The position numbers were made by a program, and so were the translations under genes. Positions 44,327-52,693 of a stretch of 64,000 nt of DNA are shown in pieces (the stretch's first letter is position 1; each line of letters starts with the position of its first letter). Source of the stretch: Gaetbulibacter sp. S0825 (GTDB lineage: Bacteria > Bacteroidota > Bacteroidia > Flavobacteriales > Flavobacteriaceae); the NCBI RefSeq assembly GCF_011777505.1, contig NZ_JAATJT010000001.1, forward strand, positions 1,364,001 to 1,428,000, given 5' to 3'. A model generated the notes under the pieces. The model worked only from the letters and a program-made list of their open reading frames with translations. It was not told the origin of the DNA and did no database searches.

Positions 44327-45346
44327 CTATTCTTTAATTGGAATGTAAATTTCAGTTACCCAATCGGCAGGATTTGGAAAATTACCAGGGTCATTAGTGT
44401 ATATTTCAAAAGGTTTAATATCGCTTTGTTCTAATTTAATTTCAGCAAGATACTTCATGCTTTCTGTCCAAGCTTTAGATAAATTAGTATAGTTCCCTTT
44501 CAAGGTTGTTTTTAAAACTTTGGTTTTTGGAATATATCCACAAAGCACACCACTATCGTCTGTAATGGTTATTTTTTCGCTTACAGGAATGCCATTACTC
44601 ATTATCACGGTTCCATCGGCCATATTCATATCTTGGTAAACAGTTAGTGGCATACCATTCATGGGGATGTTATTTTTTGCCATAAACATACCAATACTGC
44701 CATATTGTTGTGCCATGGTTGCGCTAATGTTTTCATTGTTAGCATTTGAGGTTTTGTATAAATAAAAGCCACCACCATATTCTTTAATCCCATTAATAGT
44801 GACTTCAAATTTACTCATGCTTTGCATTGTTAAACTGTCTAGTTTTTCTAAACCACGTTCGTAATCTGGACCAACCATATTGTCCATGCCACCATTTATT
44901 AGAGCAAAGAATTTTAAAAGAAAAGGCACTTCATCTGATTTCATTCCCCAAGTTACTTGAGTGCCTTCATCTACTTTTTCAAATTTCCAATAGACATTTG
45001 ATGGAGGGAAACTGCCAAACTGCATTTCTTGAGAAATCGAGTCAAATTCACTCACTGCTGTAGTTTTCATAGTTCCTGGGCCATCGTCACTAGTCCACGA
45101 ATACGAACTACCAACACCACTGGTTTGTTCTGGGTAAGTAATTTTAATTGATGGGTCTTTTTCAATCCAAGGCGACCAACTTTCCCAGTTTTTATAATCC
45201 TTTATTTGATTAAATAATAGTTTAGCAGGAGCTTTTATAACTTTTGACCTAGTAATATCATACGAGTTAGGTTGAACAGCAACATACCCACAAGAACCTA
45301 TTATGAATATCAATAGAATAATAATGACAACTTTTGCTGTTTTCAT
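44327..45346 (-). CDS. SRPBCC-GyrI-like two-domain lipoprotein/membrane protein
   Basis: A 339-residue protein with an N-terminal hydrophobic segment ending IGSC (Cys19; probable lipoprotein). Residues about 30-170 form an SRPBCC (Bet v 1/polyketide-cyclase-like) domain: KVIKAPAKLLFNQIKDYKNWESWSPW, GSSYSW, VTWGM. Residues about 180-339 resemble the GyrI-like small-molecule-binding domain (EYGGGFYLYK, AWTESMKYLAEIKLEQSDIKPFEIYTNDP). Both domains bind hydrophobic ligands in other proteins. Immediately precedes crcB with no intervening base. Confidence 0.78.
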   Translation of the reverse strand: MKTAKVVIIILLIFIIGSCGYVAVQPNSYDITRSKVIKAPAKLLFNQIKDYKNWESWSPWIEKDPSIKITYPEQTSGVGSSYSWTSDDGPGTMKTTAVSEFDSISQEMQFGSFPPSNVYWKFEKVDEGTQVTWGMKSDEVPFLLKFFALINGGMDNMVGPDYERGLEKLDSLTMQSMSKFEVTINGIKEYGGGFYLYKTSNANNENISATMAQQYGSIGMFMAKNNIPMNGMPLTVYQDMNMADGTVIMSNGIPVSEKITITDDSGVLCGYIPKTKVLKTTLKGNYTNLSKAWTESMKYLAEIKLEQSDIKPFEIYTNDPGNFPNPADWVTEIYIPIKE

Positions 45347-45421
45347 GATTTCTACTTTAGTGGTTTACGTAAAGATACTGATTTTTAAAAATGTAATTAT
45401 GTTGGGAACAAAAAACGTAAA

Positions 45422-45610
45422 TCAATCAGTAAAAATAAATTTAATGGCCACAATAAATAGTAAGAAAGCTATAAAAGAGATTAAAACCCACAAACTGCCT
45501 TTAAAATAACGTCTATGTATTTTAATATCTTTTCGGTAGGCGTAAACAAGTACGATAATAAATGTGATGGCGAATAATATTCCGAAAATGATCTGTCCTT
45601 TGCTGAACAT
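45422..45610 (-). CDS. small two-TM membrane protein, 62 aa
   Basis: Two hydrophobic helices (about 6-24 and 38-58) separated by a basic loop YRKDIKIHRRYFKG, and a short tail FTD. Proteins of this layout are common in Flavobacteriaceae and have no assigned function. Divergent from the MazG-like gene. The hydrophobic profile and conserved layout support a real gene despite its length. Confidence 0.7.
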   Translation of the reverse strand: MFSKGQIIFGILFAITFIIVLVYAYRKDIKIHRRYFKGSLWVLISFIAFLLFIVAIKFIFTD

Positions 45611-45645
45611 ATTTTTATATTTTTATGCGAATTTAATTGAATAAT

Positions 45646-46032
45646 ATGAAGAACAAAATCGAAGCAGTAAAAGATTTTCATAAAGCCTTTAAAATTGGCT
45701 ATTTAGAAACACCAAAAGCAAATCTTGGACAAGAAAAAAATATGCTGCGTTATAAATTGATGCGCGAAGAAAATGAAGAATATTTAGATGCAGCAAACGA
45801 TAATGACTTAGTTGAGGTGGCTGATGCGCTTGGTGATATGCTATACATTCTTTGTGGAACTATTATAGAGCATGGTATGCAACATAAAATCGAGGAGGTT
45901 TTTAACGAAATACAGCGCAGTAACATGAGTAAATTGGGTGAAGATGGAGAGCCTATTTATAGAGAAGATGGTAAGGTGCTAAAAGGACCAAACTATTTTA
46001 AACCAAATATTAAAGAGATTTTAGAGAAATAA
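45646..46032 (+). CDS. MazG-like nucleotide pyrophosphohydrolase
   Basis: A 128-residue protein with ATG at 45646 (MKNKIEAVKDFHKAF); an upstream TTG would add three residues. Helical all-alpha NTP-PPase fold with REENEEYLDA (ExxE) and EVADALGDMLYI (ExxD), the paired acidic Mg-binding motifs of MazG/HisE-like enzymes. Short family member, acting on an unknown nucleotide or prenyl-type diphosphate substrate; several such proteins clean noncanonical NTPs. A bidirectional terminator separates it from convergent ilvE. Confidence 0.85.
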   Translation: MKNKIEAVKDFHKAFKIGYLETPKANLGQEKNMLRYKLMREENEEYLDAANDNDLVEVADALGDMLYILCGTIIEHGMQHKIEEVFNEIQRSNMSKLGEDGEPIYREDGKVLKGPNYFKPNIKEILEK

Positions 46033-46064
46033 AAAAAGAGAAGCATCTGTTTCTCTTTTTTTAT
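46031..46064. terminator. bidirectional terminator between the MazG-like gene and ilvE
   Basis: AAAAAAAGAGAA, a short loop, TTTCTCTTTTTTT: a symmetric hairpin with A and T tracts on the two sides, between convergent stop codons. Confidence 0.9.
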
Positions 46065-47132
46065 TTAAACTTTAACTCTCCAGCCAAAAGTGTCTTCAGC
46101 TTTATTGGTTTGTATATCTGTAATGCGTTTTTTTAATTTACTAGCATAGGAGTTTTCAAGATCAGGTAATTCATAATCTTTGTTTTTAAAACCAAACCCT
46201 GAAATTGGGGATATCACAGCAGCAGTTCCTGCTCCAAACATTTCTTTTAAACTTCCATTTTTCGCAGCTTCAACTACTTCGGTCACACTTATTTTTCTTA
46301 CTTCTACTTGAATACCTTCATCTTTAGCTATAGCAATAATACTTTTACGAGTAATGCCATCTAAAATTCTATCACTTGTTGGACTAGTAATTAAAGTGTC
46401 ATTTATTCTAATAAAAATGTTCATGGCACCAGCTTCTTCAATATACTCATGTGTGTTGTCATCTGTCCAGATTACTTGATTATAACCTTTTTCAACAGCT
46501 AATTGTGTTGGATAAAATTGTCCAGCATAATTCCCAGCAGCTTTAGCATATCCTACACCACCATTTGCAGATCTAGAATAATGCTCTTCAATTAAAACAG
46601 TAACGTTTCCTGAAAAATAAGGGCCTGAAGGTGCCGTAGCAATAATAAAAGTGTATTCATCTGATGGTGACGCATGAAAGCCTTGTCCAGATGCAAAAAT
46701 AAATGGTCTTATATATAATGAACTACCCTCTTGTGTTGGAATCCAGTCTTTATCAACATGTAATAACGCCTTTAAACCTTCTATAAAATAGCCTTCTGGC
46801 AATTCAGGAATGGCCATACGTTTTGCAGAAATATTTAAACGCTTGCTATTATCTTCAGGTCTAAATAAAAACACATCATTATTAGCATCCTTATAAGCTT
46901 TTAGCCCTTCAAAAATAGCTTGACCGTAATGAAAAATTTTAGTTGATGGGTCTAAAGTAAGCGGTTGATAAGGTACAATTTTTGGTGTGTTCCATACACC
47001 ATTCTTATAAGTACAAAGTAGCATGTGATCCGAAAAAATTTGTCCAAAACTTAAATTTTCAAAATCTACATCATTAATTCTTGATGTTGATACTTTTGTT
47101 ACTTCAATATTACTGTTGGTTAATTTAGACAT
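46065..47132 (-). CDS. ilvE: branched-chain amino acid aminotransferase
   Basis: PLP enzyme for Leu/Ile/Val transamination, 355 residues. The ATG at 47132 (MSKLTNSNIEVTK) is used because a longer TTG start would fall in the -7 box. Fold IV features: FHYGQAIFEGLKAYK, RPFIFASGQGF, the PLP lysine in GYAKAAGNYAGQF, and HEYIEEAGAMNIF. Length fits the long (class II-type) BCAT found in Bacteroidota. Divergent promoter pair with the DUF4920 gene. Confidence 0.93.
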   Translation of the reverse strand: MSKLTNSNIEVTKVSTSRINDVDFENLSFGQIFSDHMLLCTYKNGVWNTPKIVPYQPLTLDPSTKIFHYGQAIFEGLKAYKDANNDVFLFRPEDNSKRLNISAKRMAIPELPEGYFIEGLKALLHVDKDWIPTQEGSSLYIRPFIFASGQGFHASPSDEYTFIIATAPSGPYFSGNVTVLIEEHYSRSANGGVGYAKAAGNYAGQFYPTQLAVEKGYNQVIWTDDNTHEYIEEAGAMNIFIRINDTLITSPTSDRILDGITRKSIIAIAKDEGIQVEVRKISVTEVVEAAKNGSLKEMFGAGTAAVISPISGFGFKNKDYELPDLENSYASKLKKRITDIQTNKAEDTFGWRVKV

Positions 47133-47153
47133 TGGTATTAGCGTATTAGGCTG

Positions 47154-47161
47154 CAAAATTA
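47154..47161 (-). promoter_or_regulatory. -7 box TAATTTTG before ilvE
   Basis: Exact TAnnTTTG match 21 nt before the ATG at 47132, which rules out a start further upstream. Confidence 0.6.
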
Positions 47162-47206
47162 CGCAAATTCAGCCTTATAAAAAACACATAATTCACTTAA
47201 ATATAG

Positions 47207-47214
47207 TATATTTG
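47207..47214 (+). promoter_or_regulatory. -7 box TATATTTG before the DUF4920 gene
   Basis: Exact TAnnTTTG match 34 nt before the start codon, divergent from the ilvE box 46 bp away. Confidence 0.6.
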
Positions 47215-47248
47215 CAATTCGTAAAAAACAATACTAAACCCTACAATC

Positions 47249-47746
47249 ATGAAAAAATATTTTGCTCTTTTATTGTTGATTTCCTTAGTTTTCTCTTGTA
47301 AGAATGAGAAATCATCAGAAACTACGACTACTGAAACTGAAAACATTGCTTATGCTTCTTTTGGTGACGAAATAAAAGCGGATAATGCTTTAACTATTCA
47401 GCAAATGGCTGAAAAGTATAAGACACTAAAAGTTGGTGACACAATTCAAGCCAAAGTATCTGCATCTATTAACGAAGTGTGTTCTAAAAAAGGGTGTTGG
47501 ATGAAGTTAGACCTTGGAAATGACCAAGAAATTAGAGTAACTTTTAAAGACTATGGTTTCTTTATGCCTTTAAACGCTGAAGGCGATGTTATTATTAACG
47601 GTAAAGCTTTTATAACTGAAACCTCTGTTGATGATTTGCGTCATTATGCTGAAGACGCAGGAAAAAGTAAAGAAGAAATAGACGCTATTACTGAGACAGA
47701 AAGAACTTTTGCTTTTGAAGCAGATGGTGTTTTATTGAAGCAATAA
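47249..47746 (+). CDS. DUF4920 lipoprotein
   Basis: A 165-residue lipoprotein (lipobox VFSC, Cys17) with the DUF4920 core: KVSASINEVCSKKGCWMKLDL (a conserved Cys pair) and VTFKDYGFFMP, ending in VLLKQ. The CxxxxC sequence near residue 77 may be a redox or metal site; family function is not established. First of a tight operon with cytochrome c-like and mnmD genes (2-nt and 1-nt gaps). Confidence 0.87.
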   Translation: MKKYFALLLLISLVFSCKNEKSSETTTTETENIAYASFGDEIKADNALTIQQMAEKYKTLKVGDTIQAKVSASINEVCSKKGCWMKLDLGNDQEIRVTFKDYGFFMPLNAEGDVIINGKAFITETSVDDLRHYAEDAGKSKEEIDAITETERTFAFEADGVLLKQ

Positions 47747-47748
47747 AT

Positions 47749-48174
47749 ATGCGTTTAAAAAATCTATTTTTACTCTTGCTTTTGGTTGCTTTTGGGTGTA
47801 AAAACTCACAAGAAGAACCTAAAGAAAAGAAAGAGTTGGTCATGGCGAAAACTTCTGAAATGGCTCAACTAATGAACGAGATGTACGCTTACAACGAAAG
47901 TATCAAACAGCAGATTATTGATGGTAAGTTTGATAACAGTTTTCCTGAGAAGTTTAAAAACATTCATTCAGCTGTGTTGACAAGTCCTAGTGATAGAGAT
48001 GCAAATTTCGAGTCGTTTTCTAAACTCTTTCTAGAAGCACAAAAAGCTGTTTTTGAGTCGCCAAGTGAAGATTTAACTGCCAATTATAATAAAGCCATTA
48101 ATGCTTGTATTTCTTGCCACGAAGTGAAGTGTGTTGGACCTATACCAAGGATTAAGAAGTTACTAATTAAATAA
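47749..48174 (+). CDS. cytochrome c lipoprotein, class II-like
   Basis: A 141-residue lipoprotein (lipobox AFGC, Cys17) with a mostly helical body and a single heme-c motif near the C-terminus: NACISCHEVKCVG (CxxCH). A C-terminal heme in a helical bundle is the arrangement of class II (cytochrome c'-like) proteins. Lipid-anchored electron carrier in the periplasm is the likely role. Two nt after the DUF4920 gene and one nt before mnmD. Confidence 0.82.
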   Translation: MRLKNLFLLLLLVAFGCKNSQEEPKEKKELVMAKTSEMAQLMNEMYAYNESIKQQIIDGKFDNSFPEKFKNIHSAVLTSPSDRDANFESFSKLFLEAQKAVFESPSEDLTANYNKAINACISCHEVKCVGPIPRIKKLLIK

Positions 48175-48175
48175 A

Positions 48176-48886
48176 TTGAAACGTAAGATAATCACAACTG
48201 AAGATGGTTCTAAAACCATCCAGATTGAAGATTGGAACGAACAATACCATTCTAAACATGGTGCTATAAATGAAGCAAATCACGTATTTATAAAAAGTGG
48301 TTTGCTTCATTTTTTAAACAAAATCTATCCTGATAACAAATGTCACCTTGAGCGCAGTCGAAATGTCTCTAATAAAAAAATATCCATCCTTGAAATAGGT
48401 TTAGGTACAGGGCTCAATGCATTTCTTACAGCAATAGAAGCAGAGCGTTTAAAACAACCTATTAATTATGTTGGAGTAGAAGCATATCCTGTGGCTGATA
48501 CTGAGGTTTCACAGTTAAATTATGTTGAAGAAATTGATGAAAATAGAAGTGATTTGTTCAAGAAATTGCATGAGAACAAATGGGAGACAACAAATGCATT
48601 AACTAGCTATTTTAAACTAACAAAGCGTCAACAATTTTTTTCGGATATTAAAGATATTTCCCAATTCGACCTTATATATTTTGATGCATTTGGAGCTAGA
48701 GTACAACCAGAACTTTGGACAAAAGATATATTTAAAATCATGTATAACGCCTTAAAACCAAAAGGCGTATTGGTGACTTATGCTGCAATAGGAGAAGTGA
48801 AACGAGCTATGAAGGCACTTGGTTTTACAGTTGAACGCTTAGAAGGACCTCCTGGAAAACGTCACATGTTAAGAGCAACCAAATAA
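48176..48886 (+). CDS. mnmD: tRNA (mnm5s2U34) methyltransferase MnmD-like
   Basis: A 236-residue SAM methyltransferase resembling the MnmD half of MnmC, which methylates nm5U34 in tRNA wobble positions. Seen: EDWNEQYHSKHGAINEANHVFIKSGL, SAM motif LEIGLGTGLNAFL (about 71-83), FDLIYFDAFGARVQPELW and the C-terminal LEGPPGKRHMLRA. The FAD oxidase half is absent, as expected in many bacteria. Start is TTG at 48176. Residues 55-66 (KCHLERSRNVSN) are encoded by a dispersed repeat inserted just before the SAM motif. Confidence 0.9.
   Translation: MKRKIITTEDGSKTIQIEDWNEQYHSKHGAINEANHVFIKSGLLHFLNKIYPDNKCHLERSRNVSNKKISILEIGLGTGLNAFLTAIEAERLKQPINYVGVEAYPVADTEVSQLNYVEEIDENRSDLFKKLHENKWETTNALTSYFKLTKRQQFFSDIKDISQFDLIYFDAFGARVQPELWTKDIFKIMYNALKPKGVLVTYAAIGEVKRAMKALGFTVERLEGPPGKRHMLRATK
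48341..48369 (+). repeat. dispersed repeat unit inside mnmD
   Basis: TGTCACCTTGAGCGCAGTCG continuing AAATGTCTC. The core GAGCGCAGTCGA (48350-48361) is identical to that in icmF. It is in frame and adds about 10 residues to a loop before the SAM-binding motif. Confidence 0.78.
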
Positions 48887-48933
48887 ATTGCTAAATGTTT
48901 CTTAGATACTGTTAAACCTAACTTAATTAGAAT

Positions 48934-48962
48934 CTTGATGCGTCTTTTAATGCTTAAATTTG
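48934..48962 (+). promoter_or_regulatory. promoter of the TIGR01777 gene
   Basis: TTG (48934-48936), 18 nt, TAAATTTG (48955-48962), 4 nt before the start codon. The transcript may be nearly leaderless. Confidence 0.7.
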
Positions 48963-48966
48963 TACT

Positions 48967-49872
48967 ATGAAGCGGATTCTAATTACAGGAGCAACAGGGT
49001 TAGTTGGACAAGAAATTGTCAAGCAATGTCATGCGAAAAATATTGCAGTTAGCTATTTGTCAACAAGTAAAGATAAGCTTAAAAACGAATCTAATTATAA
49101 AGGGTTTTATTGGAACCCTGAAACCAAAGAAATTGATGGAGCTTGTTTTGATGATGTAGAGGCTATTATAAATTTAGCTGGAGCATCTATTGCAAAACGT
49201 TGGACAGCAGCTTACAAAAAAGAGATTTTAGATAGTCGTATACAATCGCTAAACCTAATGTATAATACTATTCAAGAGCATAATATTCCTATCAAGCAAT
49301 TGGCGTCTACAAGTGCTATTGGTATTTATCCAGATTCCGACACCAATTACTACGAAGAAACTTTTAATGAATTTGGAACAGGTTTTTTAGCAGAGGTCTC
49401 AACAAAATGGGAAACAGCTGCACTTCAATTTAAACAACTCAACATTAATGTTTCTTTAATTAGAATTGGAATCGTTTTGTCTAATAATGGAGGTGCATTG
49501 CCAAAATTGGTAGCACCAATTAAAAACTTTGTTGGAGCGGCTTTAGGAAAAGGTAGCCAATGGCAATCCTGGATACATATTGAAGACCTCTCGAAACTAT
49601 TTTTATATATAATTGATAACAAATTAGAAGGCGTATTTAATGGTGTAGCACCAAACCCTGTAAAACAACGTGAATTAGTAAAAGCTATTGGAAAGACTGT
49701 TAATAGACCTATTGTATTGCCTAAAGTACCAAGTGTTGTATTGAAGTTGATATTAGGAGAAATGAGTGCTGTGGTATTAGAAAGCCAACGTGTAAGTTCA
49801 CAAAAAGTTGAAAACCTGGGTTTTCAATTTACCTATCACCATTTACAACCTGCTTTAGAGGATTTACTGTGA
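48967..49872 (+). CDS. TIGR01777 family NAD-dependent epimerase/dehydratase-like protein
   Basis: A 301-residue extended SDR protein. Nucleotide-binding ITGATGLVGQEI at the N-terminus, AIINLAGASIAKRW, the STSAIGIYPD stretch, and a C-terminal DUF1731-like region (LPKVPSVVLKLILGEMSAVVLESQRVSSQKVENLGF in outline) define the TIGR01777/SDR39U1 group (YfcH in E. coli). Substrate unknown. Its promoter is only 4 nt from ATG. Confidence 0.9.
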   Translation: MKRILITGATGLVGQEIVKQCHAKNIAVSYLSTSKDKLKNESNYKGFYWNPETKEIDGACFDDVEAIINLAGASIAKRWTAAYKKEILDSRIQSLNLMYNTIQEHNIPIKQLASTSAIGIYPDSDTNYYEETFNEFGTGFLAEVSTKWETAALQFKQLNINVSLIRIGIVLSNNGGALPKLVAPIKNFVGAALGKGSQWQSWIHIEDLSKLFLYIIDNKLEGVFNGVAPNPVKQRELVKAIGKTVNRPIVLPKVPSVVLKLILGEMSAVVLESQRVSSQKVENLGFQFTYHHLQPALEDLL

Positions 49873-49990
49873 TTTTTTGAAGTACATTTAACTTTATTAA
49901 TCTTGCCATGTTTAATGATTCTTATCAAATTTTATTGTCGAAAGTTCAACAAGGATAAAAGTTAGTTGTTTTTAAAATTAAAACATATCT

Positions 49991-50449
49991 CTACATATGT
50001 TTTAATTGCTTTACACCTTCATAGATCACAATACTCACTGCATTAGCAATATTTAAACTGCGTAAATGCTTACTATATATAGGTATTTTAAAAAGGGCTT
50101 CTGGATAGTCTTTTAAAATATGTTTTGGTAAACCAATCGATTCTTTTCCAAATACTAAAAATAGATTGTCTTCAAAAGGAATATCAAAATAGTCTTGTGT
50201 GCCATGGCTGGACAAAAATGCCATTTTTGCATGCTTATTAATAGCAAAAAAGTGTTCAATACTATCGTAATAGGTCACATTAAGGTGTTGCCAATAATCT
50301 AAACCAGCGCGTTTTAAACGCGTATCATCAATTTCAAAACCAAAGGGCTTTACCAAGTGTAAGTTTGACCCTGAGGCTAGCGCCAAACGACCAATGTTTC
50401 CTGTGTTGTTAGGGATTTCAGGTTCAATAAGTACAATGTTTAGTGGCAT
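49991..50449 (-). CDS. trmL: tRNA (cytidine/uridine-2'-O)-methyltransferase TrmL
   Basis: A 152-residue SPOUT-class enzyme that methylates the ribose of wobble nucleotide 34 in tRNA-Leu. Signatures: LIEPEIPNNTGNIGRLA, FGKESIGLPKHIL and the knotted C-terminus KHLRSLNIANAVSIVIYEG. Length is normal for TrmL. It shares a base with the 71-residue membrane gene (TAATG), so it is the last gene of a minus-strand unit headed by the class V aminotransferase. Confidence 0.93.
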   Translation of the reverse strand: MPLNIVLIEPEIPNNTGNIGRLALASGSNLHLVKPFGFEIDDTRLKRAGLDYWQHLNVTYYDSIEHFFAINKHAKMAFLSSHGTQDYFDIPFEDNLFLVFGKESIGLPKHILKDYPEALFKIPIYSKHLRSLNIANAVSIVIYEGVKQLKHM

Positions 50450-50664
50450 TATTTTTTAGTCAATTTTATTAGAAGTAAGCGTATTAAAAGTATAAATGGA
50501 AAACCATGTAGCACTACATCAAACCAGTCCATTGGTTTCATACCAACTGCACCACCAGCTATCCATTTTATTTTACCAACAATGTGTGGTTCTGGAAAAA
50601 AAGGTGCTAAGCCTAAAGTCAAACAGGCTATAATGATGAGTTTCCAATCGTTTAATAGTTTCAT
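50449..50664 (-). CDS. small membrane protein, 71 aa
   Basis: Two hydrophobic segments (about 7-21 and 52-66) around a loop with GKIKWIAGGAVGMKPMDWFD. Conserved-looking in flavobacteria with no assigned function. Overlaps the aminotransferase stop by 4 nt and the trmL start by 1 nt, so the three are co-translated; a functional link is not evident. Confidence 0.72.
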   Translation of the reverse strand: MKLLNDWKLIIIACLTLGLAPFFPEPHIVGKIKWIAGGAVGMKPMDWFDVVLHGFPFILLIRLLLIKLTKK

Positions 50665-51959
50665 TTCTTTACAACCTCTTTTAAACTGTTTACTAATAAA
50701 TCTACTTCCTCAAAACTATTAAAAATAGCAAAAGAGATACGAATACCATTAATGTTATTTTCATAAATACCTCTCATGCGTAACCTCTTTTCTTTGTTAA
50801 GTACTGGATTTAATTTAAGGTTGTCTTTGCCTTTGATTCTTATGGTTACCATTGAAGCTGAATAGCGTTCGCTCTCAGGCGTTAAAATGTCAATCTCAGG
50901 CGTATTGGCAATTCCTTTCCTAAAACGAGTAACGAGTTCTCGACTTCGTTTTGCAACATTATCAATACCAATAGCATTAATAAAATCGAAAGCTGCACCT
51001 AAACCTAAAGTGATAGGTGTATTGCGTGTGCCATATTCTTCGCGTTGTGCGCTATTCCTGTATTCCATGGTTAAAGAATTCAAATCGAATTTACTATCGG
51101 TATAAGCGCCTGCAAATACAGGCGAAATGGTATCTATGATATTTTTATTAATGAACAAAACGCCTGTTCCTTTTGGTCCAAACAGCCATTTATGTCCACT
51201 ACTTGCATAAAAATCTGGATTGATATCTCTTAAGTCTATGGGGAACATTCCAAGCGATTGTGCACCATCGATACACGAGTAAATGTTTTTACTTCGGCAA
51301 AATTCTACAATGGCTTTAGCTGGAAGCTTCATCCCTGTTGTACACGTAATATGTGAAAAAGCAACCACTTTGGTTTTGTTAGTAATGTTGTCTTTAATAA
51401 TTTGAAGGTTCTTCTCTCCGCTAAAGTCTAAATTCACCAATTTCACGACTGCTCCAAAATCTTTAGCAAGTGCCATCCAAGGCGATGCACCTCCAACATG
51501 TTCATGCGTTGAAATAATAATTTCATCTCCTTTTTTTAATCGTAAACTTCTAGCTGCAATATTTAAGCCTTCGGTTGCATTACGTGTAAAAGCAATTTCA
51601 TCTGCTGTCACATTTAAAAACTTTGCAGCTTTTTCATGAGTTTCATCAATTTGATGTCGACCATGACTCACTGATGTTTCTAATTTTTCCATGGCTTCAC
51701 AGACTGTGTCAAGCACAATTTTTGGAGAAGGACCAAGGCTTCCAGTGTTTAGGTAATGATAATCTTTTGCAAATAGAAATTGCTCACGAATGTTGTTCCA
51801 ATCTATACGGTTATAATCACTTGTATACGACTTTAAAGCTGGAACATAGCGTTCAGATTTCAGTGCATTATTAGCTTGTAATAATGGAACAGCTGAGCTT
51901 AGAAATAAACCGCTAAGAATATTTTTTTTTATAAAACTTCGTCTTGTTGATTTTGACAT
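50661..51959 (-). CDS. exported class V aminotransferase-like protein
   Basis: A 432-residue PLP-dependent fold I enzyme of the cysteine desulfurase/isopenicillin N epimerase group. It begins with a Tat-like signal STRRSFIKKN followed by a hydrophobic stretch. PLP lysine in YASSGHKWLFGPKGTG; FTRNATEGLN and DGAQSLG are the cofactor-ring contacts. Lacks the Cys-containing loop of dedicated desulfurases, so an epimerase or other C-N-lyase activity is as likely. Tat export of a PLP enzyme is unusual but recurs in Bacteroidota. Confidence 0.86.
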   Translation of the reverse strand: MSKSTRRSFIKKNILSGLFLSSAVPLLQANNALKSERYVPALKSYTSDYNRIDWNNIREQFLFAKDYHYLNTGSLGPSPKIVLDTVCEAMEKLETSVSHGRHQIDETHEKAAKFLNVTADEIAFTRNATEGLNIAARSLRLKKGDEIIISTHEHVGGASPWMALAKDFGAVVKLVNLDFSGEKNLQIIKDNITNKTKVVAFSHITCTTGMKLPAKAIVEFCRSKNIYSCIDGAQSLGMFPIDLRDINPDFYASSGHKWLFGPKGTGVLFINKNIIDTISPVFAGAYTDSKFDLNSLTMEYRNSAQREEYGTRNTPITLGLGAAFDFINAIGIDNVAKRSRELVTRFRKGIANTPEIDILTPESERYSASMVTIRIKGKDNLKLNPVLNKEKRLRMRGIYENNINGIRISFAIFNSFEEVDLLVNSLKEVVKK

Positions 51960-52014
51960 GCGGAAACTTTTGACGAAAGTTAGCTGTTTTTATATCAATA
52001 TCAAATTAGAACAT

Positions 52015-52671
52015 TTAAACAATGTAACTAGTTAAATTCCAAAAGGCATGAAAAATTATTGATGGACCAATAGATTTTGATTTATAGTACAAAACTCCTG
52101 ATATAAATCCTCCAAAAAATGCAACAAAAGATCTTAGCAAACTGAAATCTAATAAATCAAAAAATAAAGTAGCAAAGGGAATATGAATAAATGCAAAAAG
52201 ACATGAAGCAAAAAGTATAGCCTTGAAAGGCTTGTGGTATTTTGATAATCCGCCTTGAATATAATTTCTAAAAAAAAGCTCTTCTGTAAGTGGCACAAGC
52301 ATTATTGAAGCCAAAATGTTATAAGAAGCTAATCTACTTAAAGTAAATTCATAATTAAAAAAATCTGAGGAAACTTCTTGAAAATAAATAATTCTAAGAA
52401 TAGACTGAAAAAACACAAAGCCAATTCCCAACAAAATTGCAAAAAGATAAAATTTTGATTTTGCTTTATTCAAGCTGAATAAATCATCTCGTTTAATTAA
52501 TCTAAAAAAGAACACCACCAAAAGCAATGTTACAATCGAATTAATTAAATGAGAAATATTATAAATTGGAAGACTTTCTGTAGTAAATGGAATTAATAAA
52601 ACCCAAAAACTTACTATTTCAAGAAAAAAATAATACAGTAATGTTAAAAGGAATGCTTTTAAATACTTCAT
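52015..52671 (-). CDS. CPBP family intramembrane metalloprotease
   Basis: A 218-residue membrane protein with about six TM helices and the three CPBP/Abi motifs: EELFFRNYIQGG (EExxxR), FAFIHIPFATLF (His), and HAFWN near the C-terminus (HxxxN-type). The family includes CAAX-type and bacteriocin-immunity proteases; the substrate is unknown here. Located just beyond the trpA end, on the same strand, with 22 nt between; it may be read from trp transcripts. Confidence 0.9.
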   Translation of the reverse strand: MKYLKAFLLTLLYYFFLEIVSFWVLLIPFTTESLPIYNISHLINSIVTLLLVVFFFRLIKRDDLFSLNKAKSKFYLFAILLGIGFVFFQSILRIIYFQEVSSDFFNYEFTLSRLASYNILASIMLVPLTEELFFRNYIQGGLSKYHKPFKAILFASCLFAFIHIPFATLFFDLLDFSLLRSFVAFFGGFISGVLYYKSKSIGPSIIFHAFWNLTSYIV

Positions 52672-52693
52672 TTATTTAGATACTTAATTTCAA

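Noticed and set aside
44327-44400. Fluoride riboswitch for crcB
   Set aside because: crcB starts right after an upstream coding gene, and no crcB-motif RNA could fit or be seen there.
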